Below are positions 1 through 12,972 of a DNA stretch of 64,000 nt, in pieces. Every line of letters begins with the position of its first letter. Positions within the stretch are counted from its first letter, which is position 1. The stretch covers positions 806,001 through 870,000 of the forward strand of contig NC_085853.1 in the NCBI RefSeq assembly GCF_020906515.1, in the 5' to 3' direction. This stretch comes from Vanrija pseudolonga (taxonomy: Eukaryota; Basidiomycota; Tremellomycetes; Trichosporonales; Trichosporonaceae). The translations under genes were made by a program, and so were the position numbers. Under the pieces are notes generated by a model. That model did not search any database, was not told where the DNA came from, and worked only from the letters and a program-made list of their open reading frames with translations.

Positions 1-3000
1 TACCAAAAGATTTAAGAGTCGGACTCACCAACGTTGGCGCCATCAACAGTGCCCAGGAGCAGGGCACCGTTAAGACCCAGCTTCATGTTACTCTGGTCAT
101 TTGTCAACTGCTTATTCGTACCGCCATGCTCAACTCACAGTTCCAGAGGCCTCAGTACCAGCGGTACTGATCTGCACACTGACGTCCGCGGCGGGAATCA
201 GGACCTCGGCAACCGAAACACTATGTTTTAGCTTGCCTGCTCGAGAAGGAATGCTCACCTGTAGTCGGGGATGAAGACAACGCGGAGGAGATCGCCAACA
301 TCAGGGTCGTGGTTCTTGTATCAGCGACCAACTGCTACTCCAGCACTCACGACAATCTTCGCCACGTTGACGATGAGGCGAATGACCAGCTTGGCGATGT
401 AGTAGCCTTGGTTGTCAGCTGCTCTCAGGGGTATTAGACTTACCAGGCGCAGCCTTGCCGGCGAAGATGGCCGTGTGCTTGGCGATCTTCTTACGCTCCT
501 GCGGCGTGGCCTTCTTGATGCGAAGGTAGCGGTGAATGATACCGAAGAGGTTAAGCGTCTGGCGCTTGTACTGCATCGCTGTCAGCGCGTGATTTGGGTG
601 GAAACTCGCCACGCACCTCGTGAAGACGCTTGATCTGGCAGGTGAAGATGCTGTCCACGTCGACGCTGAGACCGAGCTCGCTGTGGAGGACGTCGGCAAG
701 CTAAGGCATGGTTAGCCATCGGCATGAACCTGAAACAAAAAAAACGTACGCGAGCCTTGTTCTCAATCTTGATTTCGCGGAAAGCGTGGCGGAACTCGGC
801 ATTGTCGGCCATTGGCAGAAGCTGAGAGATCTGCTTCAGGTTGACGAGCCAGTGCTCCGAGCCGAGGGTGTCCGTAATCAGCTGAGCAAGGCGAGGGTTG
901 CACTGCAGGAGCCAGCTGGTTGATGTGTCAAAAAACAGGCGCGTAAAGCTGTGGAAGCAGCGCTCTTACCGGCGAGGAGTGACACCGTTGGTGACCTGGC
1001 AGATGAGTTAGACGTTGTAACGGTAGATAACGGTAAAACACAGTTCGGGACTCACGTTGGTAAAGCCATCACGTCCCTTTCTAGTCAGCATAGCCCATTG
1101 TAGCAACTAGTCACCTTGAACTCGACGCTGCAAGAATTAGCTTATGAAGCCTATTTAGGGGTTTAGGGGACTCACAAGTCACGGAAGATGGTCGACTGCA
1201 GGAGCTGGCTGTGAAGGCTGAGGGGTCAGAAAAGAAGCAGCTGTTAACTTCGGCTTACGCGGCAACACCATTAACCTATTGCTGTTAGCTGGTCGAAAGG
1301 AAACGTAGCTGCGCAGCAGTTAAACTCACCTTGAACGAGCCGACAATCGCCAGGTGACTGCACGGGTCAGCTCCGAGTCTGTCCCCCTGCCAAAAGCGAA
1401 CTCACGCCATGCGAACAAACTTGGGAGTACCCTCTGTACGGTCAGCGCAGCTCTAGAGACGATGGACGTACCCTCGATGATGCTCATGCGGCGAATGCGG
1501 TCCATGTCGCCAGGGAAACGCTTGGCAACCTCGTTAAGGAAGTTCCTATACGAGTTAGCTCCGTCTAGGCAATGACGCTCACATGTTGATCGTGTAAATG
1601 ATCTGCAAGTGGCGCGGGAGGAGGTTCTCAAAGAGCGGAAGGGGCCACTTCTCGAGCGCCTATCGCATTTAGCACTTGCTCAAGACAACTGCGGCGTACC
1701 TCGGGGAGAACCGTGTGGTTGGTGTACGCGAAGACCTTGGTTGTGATTCCCCAGGCAACGTCGTAGGGCACCTCCTCCTCGTCGATGAGGATGCGCATGA
1801 GCTCGACAATGGAGATGGTGGGGTGGGTGTCGTTCACTAATTGGTCAGCGACACGTACACACCTGAACGAGAAGCCCACTTACTCTGAATAACGACGTAG
1901 TCTGGAAGCTGGTCCCAGGGGAGGTTGAGCTTCTGGTAGCGGCGAAGGATGTCCTGGAGCGACGCCGAGCACCAAAGGTACTGCTGCTTGAGACGCAGCT
2001 CCTTGCCAGCGTACATGTTGTCATTGGGGTAGAGCACGCGAGTCTCGCCGTCAACAACGGACCATAGCGGTAGAGCTCACAATGTTCTCGGCGTCACTGC
2101 TGCTGGCAACCGAGGCCTCGTAGTTGCCCGCTGATCTATTAACCACAAGTCGTCCCATAGCGACCTACCGTTGAACGAGTTGAGGTCAAAGCCCTGGATG
2201 GGACGGGCAGCCCAGAGGCGGAGGTTGGCAGTGTTCCTGGAGAATAATGTCAGTGACATCAAACTTGATGGCACGACGCGTTGAATCTCACTTCGTAGCG
2301 AAGCCAGGAATGGGCACTTGGGAAGTGAGCAACACGTGAGGAGGGTTATTAGTTTCTTACTGACCGTCATACGCAACCTGGGGGCGTCAGTCGCACGTCA
2401 GGCCGGCATACTTACAGCAAGACACTCGTTTCCGCCAGACCAAATAGCCCGAGACGAGTTGGGGATCGCCTCCACACGGCCGTAGAAGCGGATAGGGTAG
2501 GACACATCAAGACGCGGAATCTGTGGTGAGCAGTTGTCCTGGATGTAAAAACCATACCTCCCAAGGCTTCGAAAGTTAGCTGACGGCCACTTGTTTGCAA
2601 CTTACGTTCTCACGGTCGAGCCACGGGTCAGGAGCCTCGAGCTGCTCGCCGGTGCTCGAAATGAGCTGCTTAAAGATACCGTACGAGTACCTGGATCGGT
2701 TAGGGGCACCCAGGAGCTTGGCACTTGCCTAAGGCCGTAACCCCAGCCAGGAAGGTTAAGCGTAGCCATGCTGTCAATCTTGGAAAGTAAGCACTATGCG
2801 ACAGCGACGGTAGTGACATACGTAGCAAGCGGCCAGACGACCAAGACCACCGTTACCCAGAGCAGCATCACGCTCCTCGTTGAGAAGGTCCTCAAAGTTC
2901 TGTTGTTAGCAACCGACGACAAGCTGTACGCACAAAGCCAAGCTTCTGGGTGGCCGACTCATACGTGTTCCTCATGTCGAGGTTGAGCACAGCGTTGTCC

Positions 3001-3809
3001 AGGGTACGGCCCATGAGCCACTCGATGGAGAGGTAGTACACACGCTTGGGGGCGTTCTTAGTGTGATACCTGTTGACGTCAGTTTCACACATGGTCGTGT
3101 CACTGACGAGGTGGTCTCGTTCCAGCGCCTGGTTTCGTTAGCAAATTGCCGTGCGCTGTCACTTACTTGAGGAGCTGGTCCCTCACCGAGAGGGCGGTGG
3201 CCTGGTAGGCACCGAGCTGGACGTCAGCGCGGGCCTGCCTTGTTGCTTAAATCTCACCTCGTCAAGGTTGCCAGCCTGACGGGCAAGGGTAGTCGTGACA
3301 TGGCGGACAACCGTGTTGGCAACACCCTGGACATCGTCCTTGTCGACCTGCTCGGCCTCGATGGCCGTCTTCCAGGTCTGAGCGTCGCCAACAGTCCACT
3401 CGTCACCCTCCTTGGCTCCGGGCTGGCTTGGGAAGTAGGAGCCTACGCGTGTCAGACTCGGCGGTGCTGCTTCAGAGCCGCAGCTACCTACCCGTCAGAG
3501 AGCGCTGGTGCTTAGGGCGGCTGTCGCGACGGGGAGTCGTACCCGGCACACCGATCTGGTTGACATCGACATTGTGGTTCGGGCCGATGCCAGCCGAGAC
3601 GGAAGAGCGGCGCGACAGAGTCGGCTGGTGCAGCGAGGGGGTCCTCGAGCCAGGCGAGGTCGCTGAAAGGTTATCAGTGGACGAACGTGGACGGGCGGCT
3701 GTGGATGCCGGAGAATGACGCATGGTGGCCGCATCGCGTTTGGAAGGGGGTAGTCTGGTTACTCACTGGTGGGCAGCTTGCTCACGTTCTCTTGGGTGAG
3801 GGCAGACAT
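1..3809 (-). CDS. GPH1: glycogen phosphorylase, 5' part, cut by left window edge
   Basis: Releases glucose-1-phosphate from glycogen in the cytosol, using pyridoxal phosphate (PLP). Reading leftward from the ATG at 3807-3809 across many short introns gives family landmarks in order: ARQAGNLDE, the [10 protein letters not shown] helix, [70 protein letters not shown], and EASGT-SNMK followed by GTVDGAN. The lysine of SNMK (codon at 81-83) corresponds to the PLP-binding lysine of the family. The last exon seen ends near 29 at a GTGAGT donor, so the C-terminal part, roughly the last fifth of a usual 850-900 aa enzyme, lies outside the window. The first coding exon encodes only 14 residues plus one base. 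A Ser-rich leader follows, carrying an RRSSV protein kinase A consensus near Ser47. This suggests cAMP control as in yeast Gph1 (inference). The family assignment is very secure. Confidence 0.96.
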
Positions 3810-4865
3810 CCTGACAGCACTCTAGAGAGGTTGTGTTGAACGAGGAAAGCTATGGGTGAAGAAAAGATGAGATCGGGTTGCCAGGTGCCGAGAGGTGGGA
3901 GGGGGAGGGGGGGTGGGAGTGGGGGGGCGGATGGGATGACTGGGGCTGGCTGACTGACTGACTTGACTGAACGGCTTGGGGGGTGGGTGGGTTCTGGCTG
4001 GCGGTTGGTCGATCCAGGACATCTAGGTACCGTCGCGTCATTGCAACAGCAGCAGCAGCAACGGCACCGGCCGGGCGGCGGTTAAGGGTAAACGGCGGCA
4101 TTGGCTGCACAGGGCCGCCTTCTTGCCCATGGGCGCGCAATGCCGCGCCGCGCGCAACGGCGATCCGAGGAGTGAGACTGGGGTTGCCCAAAATGACAGA
4201 ATGCCACCACAACAAGTCGGGGCGCCTGCTGCCTTCTGATCTGCTGCATACAAGAAGTCTCTGGGACCTCTGGGTCTGAAGAAAATGCTCTCTGGCCGCT
4301 GGATCGATGGCCCATTTAAGAGGGACGGCAATTGACGCGCACACCGGTGACGTTGGCTTTGTGGGCGGGCAGCAGCATCTATGTAACAGGGGGCCCCACA
4401 CACAGGCCTACGCCCTGACACGTTCCCACGCCGCCAGTGAGCTGCAGTGCTGAGTGGCACAAGTGGCACAAGACATTTCGACGCCAGTCTTCTTGGTGCA
4501 GCAGCTACGTGGGCTGCCAGCGTGCTCTCAGCTTCAGGTGGCTCATCTCAACTTCAGGGCATGGCGTCACTGGCTTGGCCACTGGTAGTAGTGGTTCGAG
4601 TGTTCAACGCCACACCACGCGTCAACCCCCTCGGCCCCCTCGACCCCTGCTGCCTCCAGGCTCAAGGGCGCCGCCGAGGGCGCCGGCCACCATCTCGTTA
4701 ACACGTTTGGCATCCGCATAATCCCTGCTAAAAGTCTCGATGTACGCCGCAAAGTTTAGGCACAGACAAGCGCAAACAGCACAGACATTTCAAAAGTAAC
4801 ATCTAAGAACGTGATTCATAACTGTGCAACAACATCAATAGCCCCTAAGTATACTTCTCGAGCCT
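3810..4865. promoter_or_regulatory. intergenic: phosphorylase promoter and kinase 3' flank
   Basis: No gene recognised. The phosphorylase leader is visible at about 3850-3950 as a long C/T-rich run on the minus strand (G-rich as written), typical of basidiomycete promoters. The rest is GC-rich sequence with stop-ridden frames, including a CAG-rich patch near 4045-4062. The left half belongs by position to the phosphorylase promoter; the right end is the kinase 3' untranslated region. Confidence 0.5.
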
Positions 4866-6944
4866 TTAAACGCGGACAATGTCGGCACCGACAGCCGTGT
4901 GGGTGTGGCCGTTCTGTTGTCCCTCGACACAAACTTCAACCGACTGAATCCATTTATCCTTCAGAGCGTCGTCCACAGTCCACCGCGTCTTTGGATCCGG
5001 ATCCAGCATGTGCTTGATTACGTGGCGGCACTCGCGGGGTATAAGGTTGTTGAGAGGCGAGGGGCACGCTGGCGCTCCTTCAGGACGAGCGCCGGATGGG
5101 TAGTATTGCGACAGGTATGTGGCGAACGTGGGATCTGAGGGCTTGGCGACGCGCCACGGAAGTTCCTGGAACTGCATGCAATAGAAGACAATGGCAGCAG
5201 CCCAGACGTCGACGAGACGGGCATCGTATTCTGGTTCTCGGTTAGCAACATCCTAGCAGAGCGGGCAACCACCAACTCACCCTTCTGTTCAAACAGTTCT
5301 GGAGCGATGTAAGGCTCGGAGCCGCACAGGCCCTTGCTGAGATGGGTCTTCTTCTCCCAGCACATGCGGAAAACGTCAGACACGCCGAAGTCGGTAATCT
5401 TGACGTGACCGCGTCCGTCAAGAAGGAGGTTCTCTGGCTTGATATCGCGGTGGGCGACACCCATCGAGTGCAGGTACTGGATGCCGTGAAGAATCTGCTT
5501 GAAGGTGCACTCGACCTCGCCGGACGACATGCCACCCTTCTTGATAGCCGCATAGAGGTCACCACCAGGGCAATACTCCATAACCTCGCACCAATGTTGC
5601 TGTTCGTCCTGGACGAGATCGACAGTCTCCACAACGTTGATGTGATGGAGCGTCGATGAAATACAGAACTCGGATGTGAGCTTCTTGACGTAATCCTTCT
5701 CGGTTTCGTTCTTGCGGCGCTTGCGGAACTCCTTGACAGCATAAAGCTTCTCTTCTCGGCGGTCCCACTTATGGGCGAGGCGGACAACCGCTGTAGCACC
5801 CTTGCCGATAGCCGCACGATCACAAACACCGTACTTCTTCAGCAATGACGCTGTGCTGTTGTTGTCGCCACCATAGTCGCTGCCCTTGGTGGATCCGCGG
5901 TCCGAACCGCGTGCCGAGCCCTTGTCGGAAGGACGCCGAGTGAGCTTGCTCTCACCGGTCTTGCCGCCACCAATGAGATCCTTAAGCGTAAACTTGCTGC
6001 CGGATTCTTCCTTGGGCCCAGTCGCCGTAGCTGATGTGGCTGCAGTAGAACCAGAGATAGAACGCTCGGAGAGGCGGCGAGCCAGGCCACTGGGGCGGCT
6101 TTCCTCGTCCTTGTTGCGCTTGACACTGGGGGCTCGGGAGGGAGGACGAGAGAGATCGGAATCCGAACCGGCCGCTGGGGTGACGGGCGGAGAGTCACCA
6201 TTGCGTGGCACTGCCAACGCGACCTTCTCGGACTTGTCATGGTTGAACATCTTGGCGAGGAAGCCCTTCTTCTCACCCGACTTGCTGCTCGTGGAGAGCG
6301 AGCGCTGAGTGCGAGTAGGAGGCACCGGCTCGTGAGCCGCCGGACCGTTGGCCGACACGTTTCTAGACATCGGCGCGGACGACGGCGGTGGAATAGTCAT
6401 ACCGGGTGCGTCTTTGTTTGCCACCCCACTCGCCGTCTGGGTAGCGGACGGCAATGGGCGGACTGGGACAGTCAGAAACGGGCCATCATCAAAATGCAGT
6501 CCCAACTTACACTTTGGCACAGGGAAGGCCGAGTCGGGAAGGAGTTCTGGAGTTCCAACCGAGCTAGGCTGAGGGGCAACCGAATCTGGGGTCGACCGGT
6601 GGGTATCAATCAAAGGAGCGGCGAGTTCGTTGAGGGAGAGCAAGCCTGAGGCTGGCTTGGCCTTGGAAGGCAAAGGCGATGCCGGAACAATCGTAACTGG
6701 AGACGGCGGGACAACATTGACAGATGCGGGGGCGTTTGGGGCGATGTGATTGTCGGCGATGGAGCGATGAGCTTGCAAGGAAGCAGCGTCGTCGGCAGTG
6801 AGATGCACACCGTTGGCGGCGATCGGATCTGCAGTTGCCTAAAGCAAAGTCAGTAACAGCCCACGTCGTTTCACTCACCTTGAGCTTATCCGCAGCTAGT
6901 GCGTCGTCGTCACCAGCTTCTGGTACAAGATTGATGGCCGGCAT
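4866..6944 (-). CDS. HAL4/SAT4-like serine/threonine protein kinase
   Basis: Protein of about 645 aa with a long, low-complexity Ser/Pro-rich N-terminal half and a C-terminal kinase domain. Kinase motifs in order: glycine loop [18 protein letters not shown] lysine, [12 protein letters not shown] catalytic loop, DFGVSDVF, and [10 protein letters not shown]. The [10 protein letters not shown] segment followed by [18 protein letters not shown] is typical of the fungal HAL4/SAT4/HAL5 (NPR/HAL) kinases, which stabilise potassium and nutrient transporters at the plasma membrane (known for the family; role here inferred). The start is the ATG at 6942-6944, giving a 22-residue exon; splicing over 6839-6870 joins it in frame. 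A 48-nt GTAAGT...CAG intron at 6463-6510 is a multiple of three and has no stop, so retention would leave the frame open. A further intron near 5222-5281 joins FEQK to [10 protein letters not shown]. The stop is TAA at 4866-4868. Confidence 0.88.
6463..6510 (-). other. 48-nt frame-preserving intron in the HAL-like kinase
   Basis: Begins GTAAGT, ends CTGACTGTCCCAG on the minus strand, with a typical branch site. Being 3n long with no in-frame stop, it can be read through. Removing it joins VPK to FRPLPSATQ; keeping it adds 16 residues. It lies in the variable N-terminal region, so either form would leave the kinase domain intact. Confidence 0.65.
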
Positions 6945-9177
6945 ACTAGGCGGTGGTGCTAAAGAGCGATGGGATGGGAAGTCGGGTAGAGAGAGGGATG
7001 CTGAAGAGAGGGGAAACGACGCACAAGTCTTTGTGTCTAGAGGGCGGCCAGTGTTTCCACTAAAACGCCATCGTCTATGTGGACAGGTTGATTCTAGGCA
7101 ATGACCTATGCAAGGGGTGCACGATGCAAAGGCGTTGTGAAAGGCACGGGGGTTGATTGTGGGGAGAGACGAGGGGAGGAGCATTGTCAGCATTGGGGCC
7201 TCTGATGCGCCATCGCCACTCACCAACTAGAGTCAAGACTCTTGGAATCCCAGTGCTAGCTGTGGATCTGGGGAAATGCAAACACCAAGTGTGTGTAGAG
7301 GCTGTTGCCTGTATGCGTGCTCGACGTCACAAGGGAGCCGTGACGGGGAGGCTTTGCTGCGCGAGCCTTGGTCGGGGTAGGGGCGAGCGGGGTGAGGTTT
7401 GGTTGGGTGGAAGCCTACAGTCGCGTCGAGGTTGAGGGATTATTCACTCTCTACCAAGGGGGGTGACTAGTTTGATGGCAGGGCGAATGGTTGAGATGAC
7501 TAGGATGCCTTTTTTGTGTGTGTCTGGGTGTCGTTCAAGGTAGTTGACAGAGGAGATATGTGTGTGTGAGAGACGAAGGTGAGATGGACGTGAGGAGGGT
7601 GATTGATATGGGTTGATTGCGGGTGATGGGTTGGGTGGCTCCTCCTTTGGTCTGTCAGCAAATGCGGCCAGAAGAAGGACGAGCAAGCACAAGAGCAGCA
7701 CACACACACCACTGACACCCACTGACACTGCACACACCACACACCACTCTGCACGGGACACTGCCCAGACCGGGCAGGGGGGAAGACTGGGGTGGGTCAG
7801 TCAGCACCACCCAAACCTGACCGATTTTTAACTGGGCTGCTTGTTTAAATTCATCGCCCCAATTTCAAAGCGCTCAAAGCGCCAAAGCTTGAAATGTGGC
7901 ACCGCATCCGGCCCCGCGTCCCGGCATCTTACCAATACCGTGCGCGCATAGTGCACAGTGTACCACACCACCACCCACCGCCCGCGTGCGCCTCGACGGC
8001 ATCTGACTTGCGCGTATTGTGTGACCGCCGGACAGAATGCTCTCGCTGCATCGATGCGAGACGGAAGCGAAACACAACACAGGACACATTGGCAAGGACA
8101 AAGAGTTCACATCCACAAGCAGGGCCGTGTTATTAATGCCTCAAACTGCCATGGTCGTTTGCTGGTTCGACGTGGCCTGTCCAGCTTGGCTAAGAAAAGC
8201 CAAGAGCCAAGAATCAAAGAACCAGGGTGAGAGGGTGGACATCCGCGCTCATCTCCGCCTCGGCTATGCTGGAGCACATGGATGAGATGGATGTGGATGG
8301 CAGGGGGCAGATGAAGCTCGTCTGCATGTTGGCATAGCTCAGCATATGCACAAAGTGAGGCTATGCTTCTCAGCCGCTGATGCTGGGGGCATGGTTCAAC
8401 AGAACGTCGGCCTATTCATTAGCGTGGTGTCTGTCACACATCGTGCCGTTTGTTTACCTCGAGCAACAATTAGTCTCTGGCCCGTGTCAACAAATCAACT
8501 CAATGCGGCGACAATGCGTGACCTGCGGTCACAGGCAGCGGCATGTCAAAACGGTGTCCATGAAAACAAGCCCCACGCTGGGCAGGACCTGAGGATGGCT
8601 ACATAACTGTACAGCAGTTACCAGGGCACTCAGGCCCCTCGCACCTCGCAAACAAAGGGGAAAAGGGCGGAAAGGGTTACAAAATGGCAGACCCAAACAC
8701 GTGCCTGGGTGTGGTTTTTCAGCTGCCGTCAATGATGATTGTCGATTGTCTCTAGGACACAAAGCAAGGCAGGTAGACACCGGCAATTTTCCGCGGTGGC
8801 TGCGTGGCGTTGTATGGCCGCCGGCGGCAGCCGCCTGCGGTCAACACTTGCGGACCATGGGACCACATTCATCGTCGTCATCATGCGGGTGATCGTCTTG
8901 TCAAGCGTCGAAGCATGGTTAGCGCAAGTGGCACTCGCCCAACCATGTCGGCAAGCCGTAATCAGCACCAAACAGCACCATGCATTGGCCAAACTGTAAA
9001 AAAGCTCAAACACACTGCGCTGTCATCGAGACGACAGTGATGTTGTGACCGTTCCTTCCCATTAGATAAATCGATGTAGACTACCACTGCCTGCTGCTCC
9101 GGACCTTGTTGACTTCAAACCTCTCCCCCACATAGTCGCCTGAAAGAATGCGAGAGTCGCGATGCAACGACCTTTGC
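6945..9177. promoter_or_regulatory. intergenic: long upstream region of the HAL-like kinase
   Basis: About 2.2 kb without a recognisable gene. On the minus strand a GTGAGT donor near 7224 lies in what looks like the kinase 5' leader and may start a 5'-UTR intron. From about 7450 to 7770 there is a CA/TG-rich, C/T-biased stretch like other leaders in this window. Nothing specific was seen from 7800 to 9060. The right end is the 3' flank of the acetate transporter gene. Confidence 0.45.
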
Positions 9178-10066
9178 TTAGTTGCCCGAGAGGTCGCCGA
9201 CGGGAAGGAGGAAGTAGCTGGTGTCCTTGGTGAGGAGACCAGCAAGAGCCGTGTAGAAGGCAGCGAAGGCAGTGAGCTGTTCAAAGTGGTCAGCCAGACT
9301 CTCAAGTCAAAGTCGTTGGGCTTGCACTCACGATACCGAGGATACCGCCGGCCTTGGTGACATTGAGCTTCTCAGTCAAGTGTCCGGCGGCAAGCACCCA
9401 GAATGTCACGTCAAGCAGGAAGAAGACGACAACAAGGGCGACAGAGGAGCGGTGCGTGGCAATGAGGAAGATGAAAGTAAGGATACTGTTTGGGTTAGTC
9501 ATCTCCGTATCAATAGCCTCGACTCGTCCCCATTCAACTCACCCCCACATGACAAGGTAGATGCCAAGAGCCGACTGGAGCTGGTGCGGGTCGTTCTCGT
9601 AAGCCTTGAGGATGCCGGACGAGGGAACGAAGATGTAGCCAAACGAAAGCCAGAATGCACCGTAGATGGTGAAGGCCGAGCCGCCAAAAGTGTTACCAGT
9701 TGCCCATTCCTCGATACCAGAGATCATCTGAGCCACACCGCCAAGGGCGAGGGCGAGGCCGACAATAACATTGGGGTGGGTGATGCCGCGAACCTGGTAG
9801 TTGAAGAACGAGAGGACCAGCGTGGTACCACCGAAACTGTATCTCGAGTCAGAGGTGGCACGACGACACAGGCAGACCCGTTATACGTACGAGAGAAGAC
9901 CGAGAGGGGCAGGGTTACCAAACTTGCGGTGGAAGACGGGGAAGGCAGGCTGGCTGGTGTCGAGGGGGTTACCGCCAGGGGTGATGAATCGCGAGACGGC
10001 AGCGCCGGAAGAGTACTCGGCCTGCTGCTTGAGCTCGGGGTTGGAAGCGCCGTTGGTCTCGGACAT
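9178..10066 (-). CDS. acetate transporter, GPR1/FUN34/YaaH (AceTr) family
   Basis: Polytopic plasma-membrane protein of the AceTr family (yeast Ady2/Ato1, Yarrowia Gpr1), which moves acetate and related short-chain acids and ammonium-linked substrates. Start ATG at 10064-10066: MSETNGASNPELKQQ. The family signature NPAPLGLLSFGGTTLVLS is complete once the intron near 9840-9893 is removed. Six hydrophobic segments follow, including GITHPNVIVGLALALGGVAQMISGI, FTIYGAFWLSFGYIF and ALVVVFFLLDVTFWVLA. Three introns are visible (about 9840-9893, 9487-9543, 9283-9330). The last exon ends with the family-typical SYFLLPVGDLSGN and TAA at 9178-9180. Length (about 265-270 aa) fits the family. Substrate is inferred from the family only. 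Confidence 0.93.
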
Positions 10067-12972
10067 TGTTGGACTGATGTGGTGTTGTAGAGTAGAACAA
10101 GGCAGGTGCGATGAGGTGCTTCCTCCAGCGATTGATGAGTGCGAAAACAACTGTCGCCAAGTGACGGCCCTTATATACATCCCCTGGGCGTTCCCAGTGG
10201 CCCCTTGACCGTAAATCCTAGGACTTGCCGCGACTGCGCGACACCTTGATGAGGAGTTGCCCATGGGGAACACGTCAAGGCGGTGGAGGCCCGAAGGGGT
10301 GCTCGAGCGTCATGGTGGCGCGGTGTGGCCGACGCAAGCCCTCAGCTAGGGACGCGGACAAAGTCTTCACATGGGCCTACTTTGGGGCATCAGCTGACAA
10401 TGCCAAGCAACAGCACAGACCAAATAAACTATCGCTTATTGCACAACCGATTGTTAAAGAAGGGGTTGGAGGAGAGCGGTCAACAAATGTCGGCCAAATG
10501 GTCCCTCGAGACCCACTCCACCCGTGCTAAAGCCACCCCACTCCAATCACAAGGGTGGACGTTGCCGAATCCTAGTGCCGAAACTTGGCGATCTACAGTC
10601 GTACGCAGCCCTTAGTCGTCCTGCCTGCCGGTCAGAGGAGCGCAGTCGCCTCACGCCTCGCACCTCCTCGACAACGACGACCCCGGCTTTAGTCGTCCGA
10701 TTCCGTAAGGGTAAACCTGAGAGACCCGGGTCTCGCGCCGTCCACAGAGCCCATCGCAACCAGGACACCAGGATACCAGGACTTGATGGCATTTGGCGGG
10801 CGGGGGCGGCCGGGAGCTGTCCGCAGGGTGCATCAGGAGCAAAGACTAGTCTGCCGATGTCCTCGTGGTGTGACAGTGCGGCTTCGGCTCGCTCCTCCCT
10901 GACAGACATCACAGGAATAGCCCAGCCAGCCAGCCTCCTCAGCATGCTACGTTAAAAAATCAAGCTGTTTGAACACAACCATGGGTGTGGACGGCGGGCA
11001 GTCTCACCACGCCGTGCACTCATACATACGGGATTGTGTCGAATGTCGATTCCAAAGCCGTCAACCACCGGGTGGTAGCGCACGGGGCGCTACTACAGTG
11101 CGGACGTTGAGGGGCGGTTCCGTAGGCGACGGACCTGCCTGCGCGTGCTGCGCGACCTGTGTGCCGGTTGGGCGTCTGGGGAGGAATCTTGTGGCGTTGT
11201 GGGCGCCAGCCAGTCGGTGGGAGGAGGGGAGCGAGGGCTTGTTGCGAGAAGGCCTGTGAAAGCCAAGACAAAGGCGGCGTTGTCCATGTCGAATACCACG
11301 ACTGTCGAGTGAGTTGGGGGGGGGTTTCAGCCAACGCAACCCACTCGGACGGACCAATACGGTCAAAAACAAAAGAAAGCTATTACAAATACCCCTAAAG
11401 CACGGACAATCTTTCGACAACGCAGCCCCGTCGCAGCAGCACCGATCCCCAGCTTCGGTAGACGCCCATGGCGAGCCCATATGCATCAAGGGACAACCTC
11501 TGGAGATGCGCCGTGACACCTCAGAGCAGAGCGCGCATACACCGGAGCACACCAGAGCACGCCCACCCACACCACGTTCCTCGTCGCTGCCTGAAAGGTG
11601 GCGCCGGGCGTCTCGAGGCGTTTGTCTCTGCGCTCGCCTTCTGCCCTGCCGCTTCGGCGCCGGTCGGTCGGTGGTGGGTGGGTGATCCGGCTACCCAGGC
11701 CGTGGTGTTTCCAGCGGATCTCTCTCGCCCTCTCGCTTCGCCAAGACAATACAAAACCCTTGGTCTGCTGAACTGGACGCCGCGTAGTACACCGACATTC
11801 CTGCTGAAACCGAACGAGGCCGATGAACGAGCGCTACCCCGCAACGTCTTGCTCATCACAGTGGCCCCGGTTTGCATGGGTACTAGCTTTGCCGGGCCCC
11901 GACCAGCACAGATCGAGCACCGATGGAAGACTGGCCGAGCACAGACCGACGCCCCATGGGGCTTCGAACGGGGGGACTTCGGTTGGAAGGCGCGGCGGGC
12001 ACGAACTGACCTCGTCGGCCGTGGTGAGCTACTCGACAAATCGCGCACAGATAGCCGGAACGATGTTGCCATTGAGAAGCTGTGGGGATGGTTCCAACGG
12101 CGACGTGTCGCGTGAACGTCGCCGCTGCCTCAACAACTGGCCCGAGAGCTCGAACGAACCGCGTTGTTCGACTCCAAGACTCGAAATGCAGGCCCAAGAC
12201 CTTGGGCATACGCCACTATTGGCATCGACGCGTAGTCTTTGGCGGGTTACATGACGAATCGGGCTTGGCGCGACTCGCTCATCCATCTCCTTTGAAAAAA
12301 AGAGACAACAAGAAGAAGAACAACAAGCCCCCTGCATGGGTCGTCGACGGCGCGTGGTAGTCGCTGTGGGGCGCAGGGGGTTAATTGATCACCGCCAAGG
12401 GGGAAAGTTAATACAGGGGGTTAATGGCCTCATGTCTGAACGGTTGGCGATCTGTTGCGCTCAGAGCGCTGCACAGCTCGAGTCTGGCGTTCTTATGACC
12501 CCATGGTGAGTCGTCGAACTCGCGCTCGTCCCCTCGGCCACCGTGTTCGGTTTGCAAAACATGGCTCGGTCCAGAAGGCCAGTGCCCCCGAACACATGGA
12601 GCTGTGCACTTTGGCACTGTGCGCGCGTGGTACCGACCGTGGCATTGCCGGCCAGCTTATGCTAACCTGCTGTTGTCAACAAGTTGTGAGACTCGACCGA
12701 CATGGGTCGAGCAAACGATGAGGAATGCTGTCGAGGCAGCACAAGGTGGTGGCAGTTCGGTGGCAATCGCTGCCCGGATGTAACCGCGTCACGGGCCACT
12801 GTAAGTACGCGCCCGCGTCTCATGACCCCCCCCCCCCCCCCCCCCACACTGCGCCCACCGCGCCCGCCACACGTCACAACCACCCGTGTCCAACGTTTCT
12901 CAAACTCGGGCTCGCATCCATCCTTGACACGATCATGTCGACACCCTCCACCCACCTCATCACACTTGCATA
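10067..12972. other. intergenic, no gene recognised; contains a 20-C homopolymer
   Basis: About 2.9 kb between the acetate transporter promoter and the DinB-like gene. Open frames up to about 215 codons exist on both strands (for example 11468-12115 plus and 11521-12072 minus), but their translations are Arg/Pro/Ser-rich, match no family I know, and overlap each other, as chance frames in GC-rich DNA do. A run of 20 cytosines lies at 12826-12845, about 130 bp before the DinB-like start codon. A diverged or non-coding gene cannot be excluded. Confidence 0.4.
12826..12845. repeat. poly-C tract, 20 nt
   Basis: Uninterrupted run of 20 C residues inside C-rich sequence in the proximal upstream region of the DinB-like gene. 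It may be a promoter pyrimidine tract. Its length is also prone to replication slippage and sequencing error. Confidence 0.9.

Noticed and set aside
11061-12115. Overlapping frames of 170-215 codons on both strands
   Set aside because: Arg/Pro/Ser-rich translations without domain, start context or intron signals, overlapping one another on opposite strands.
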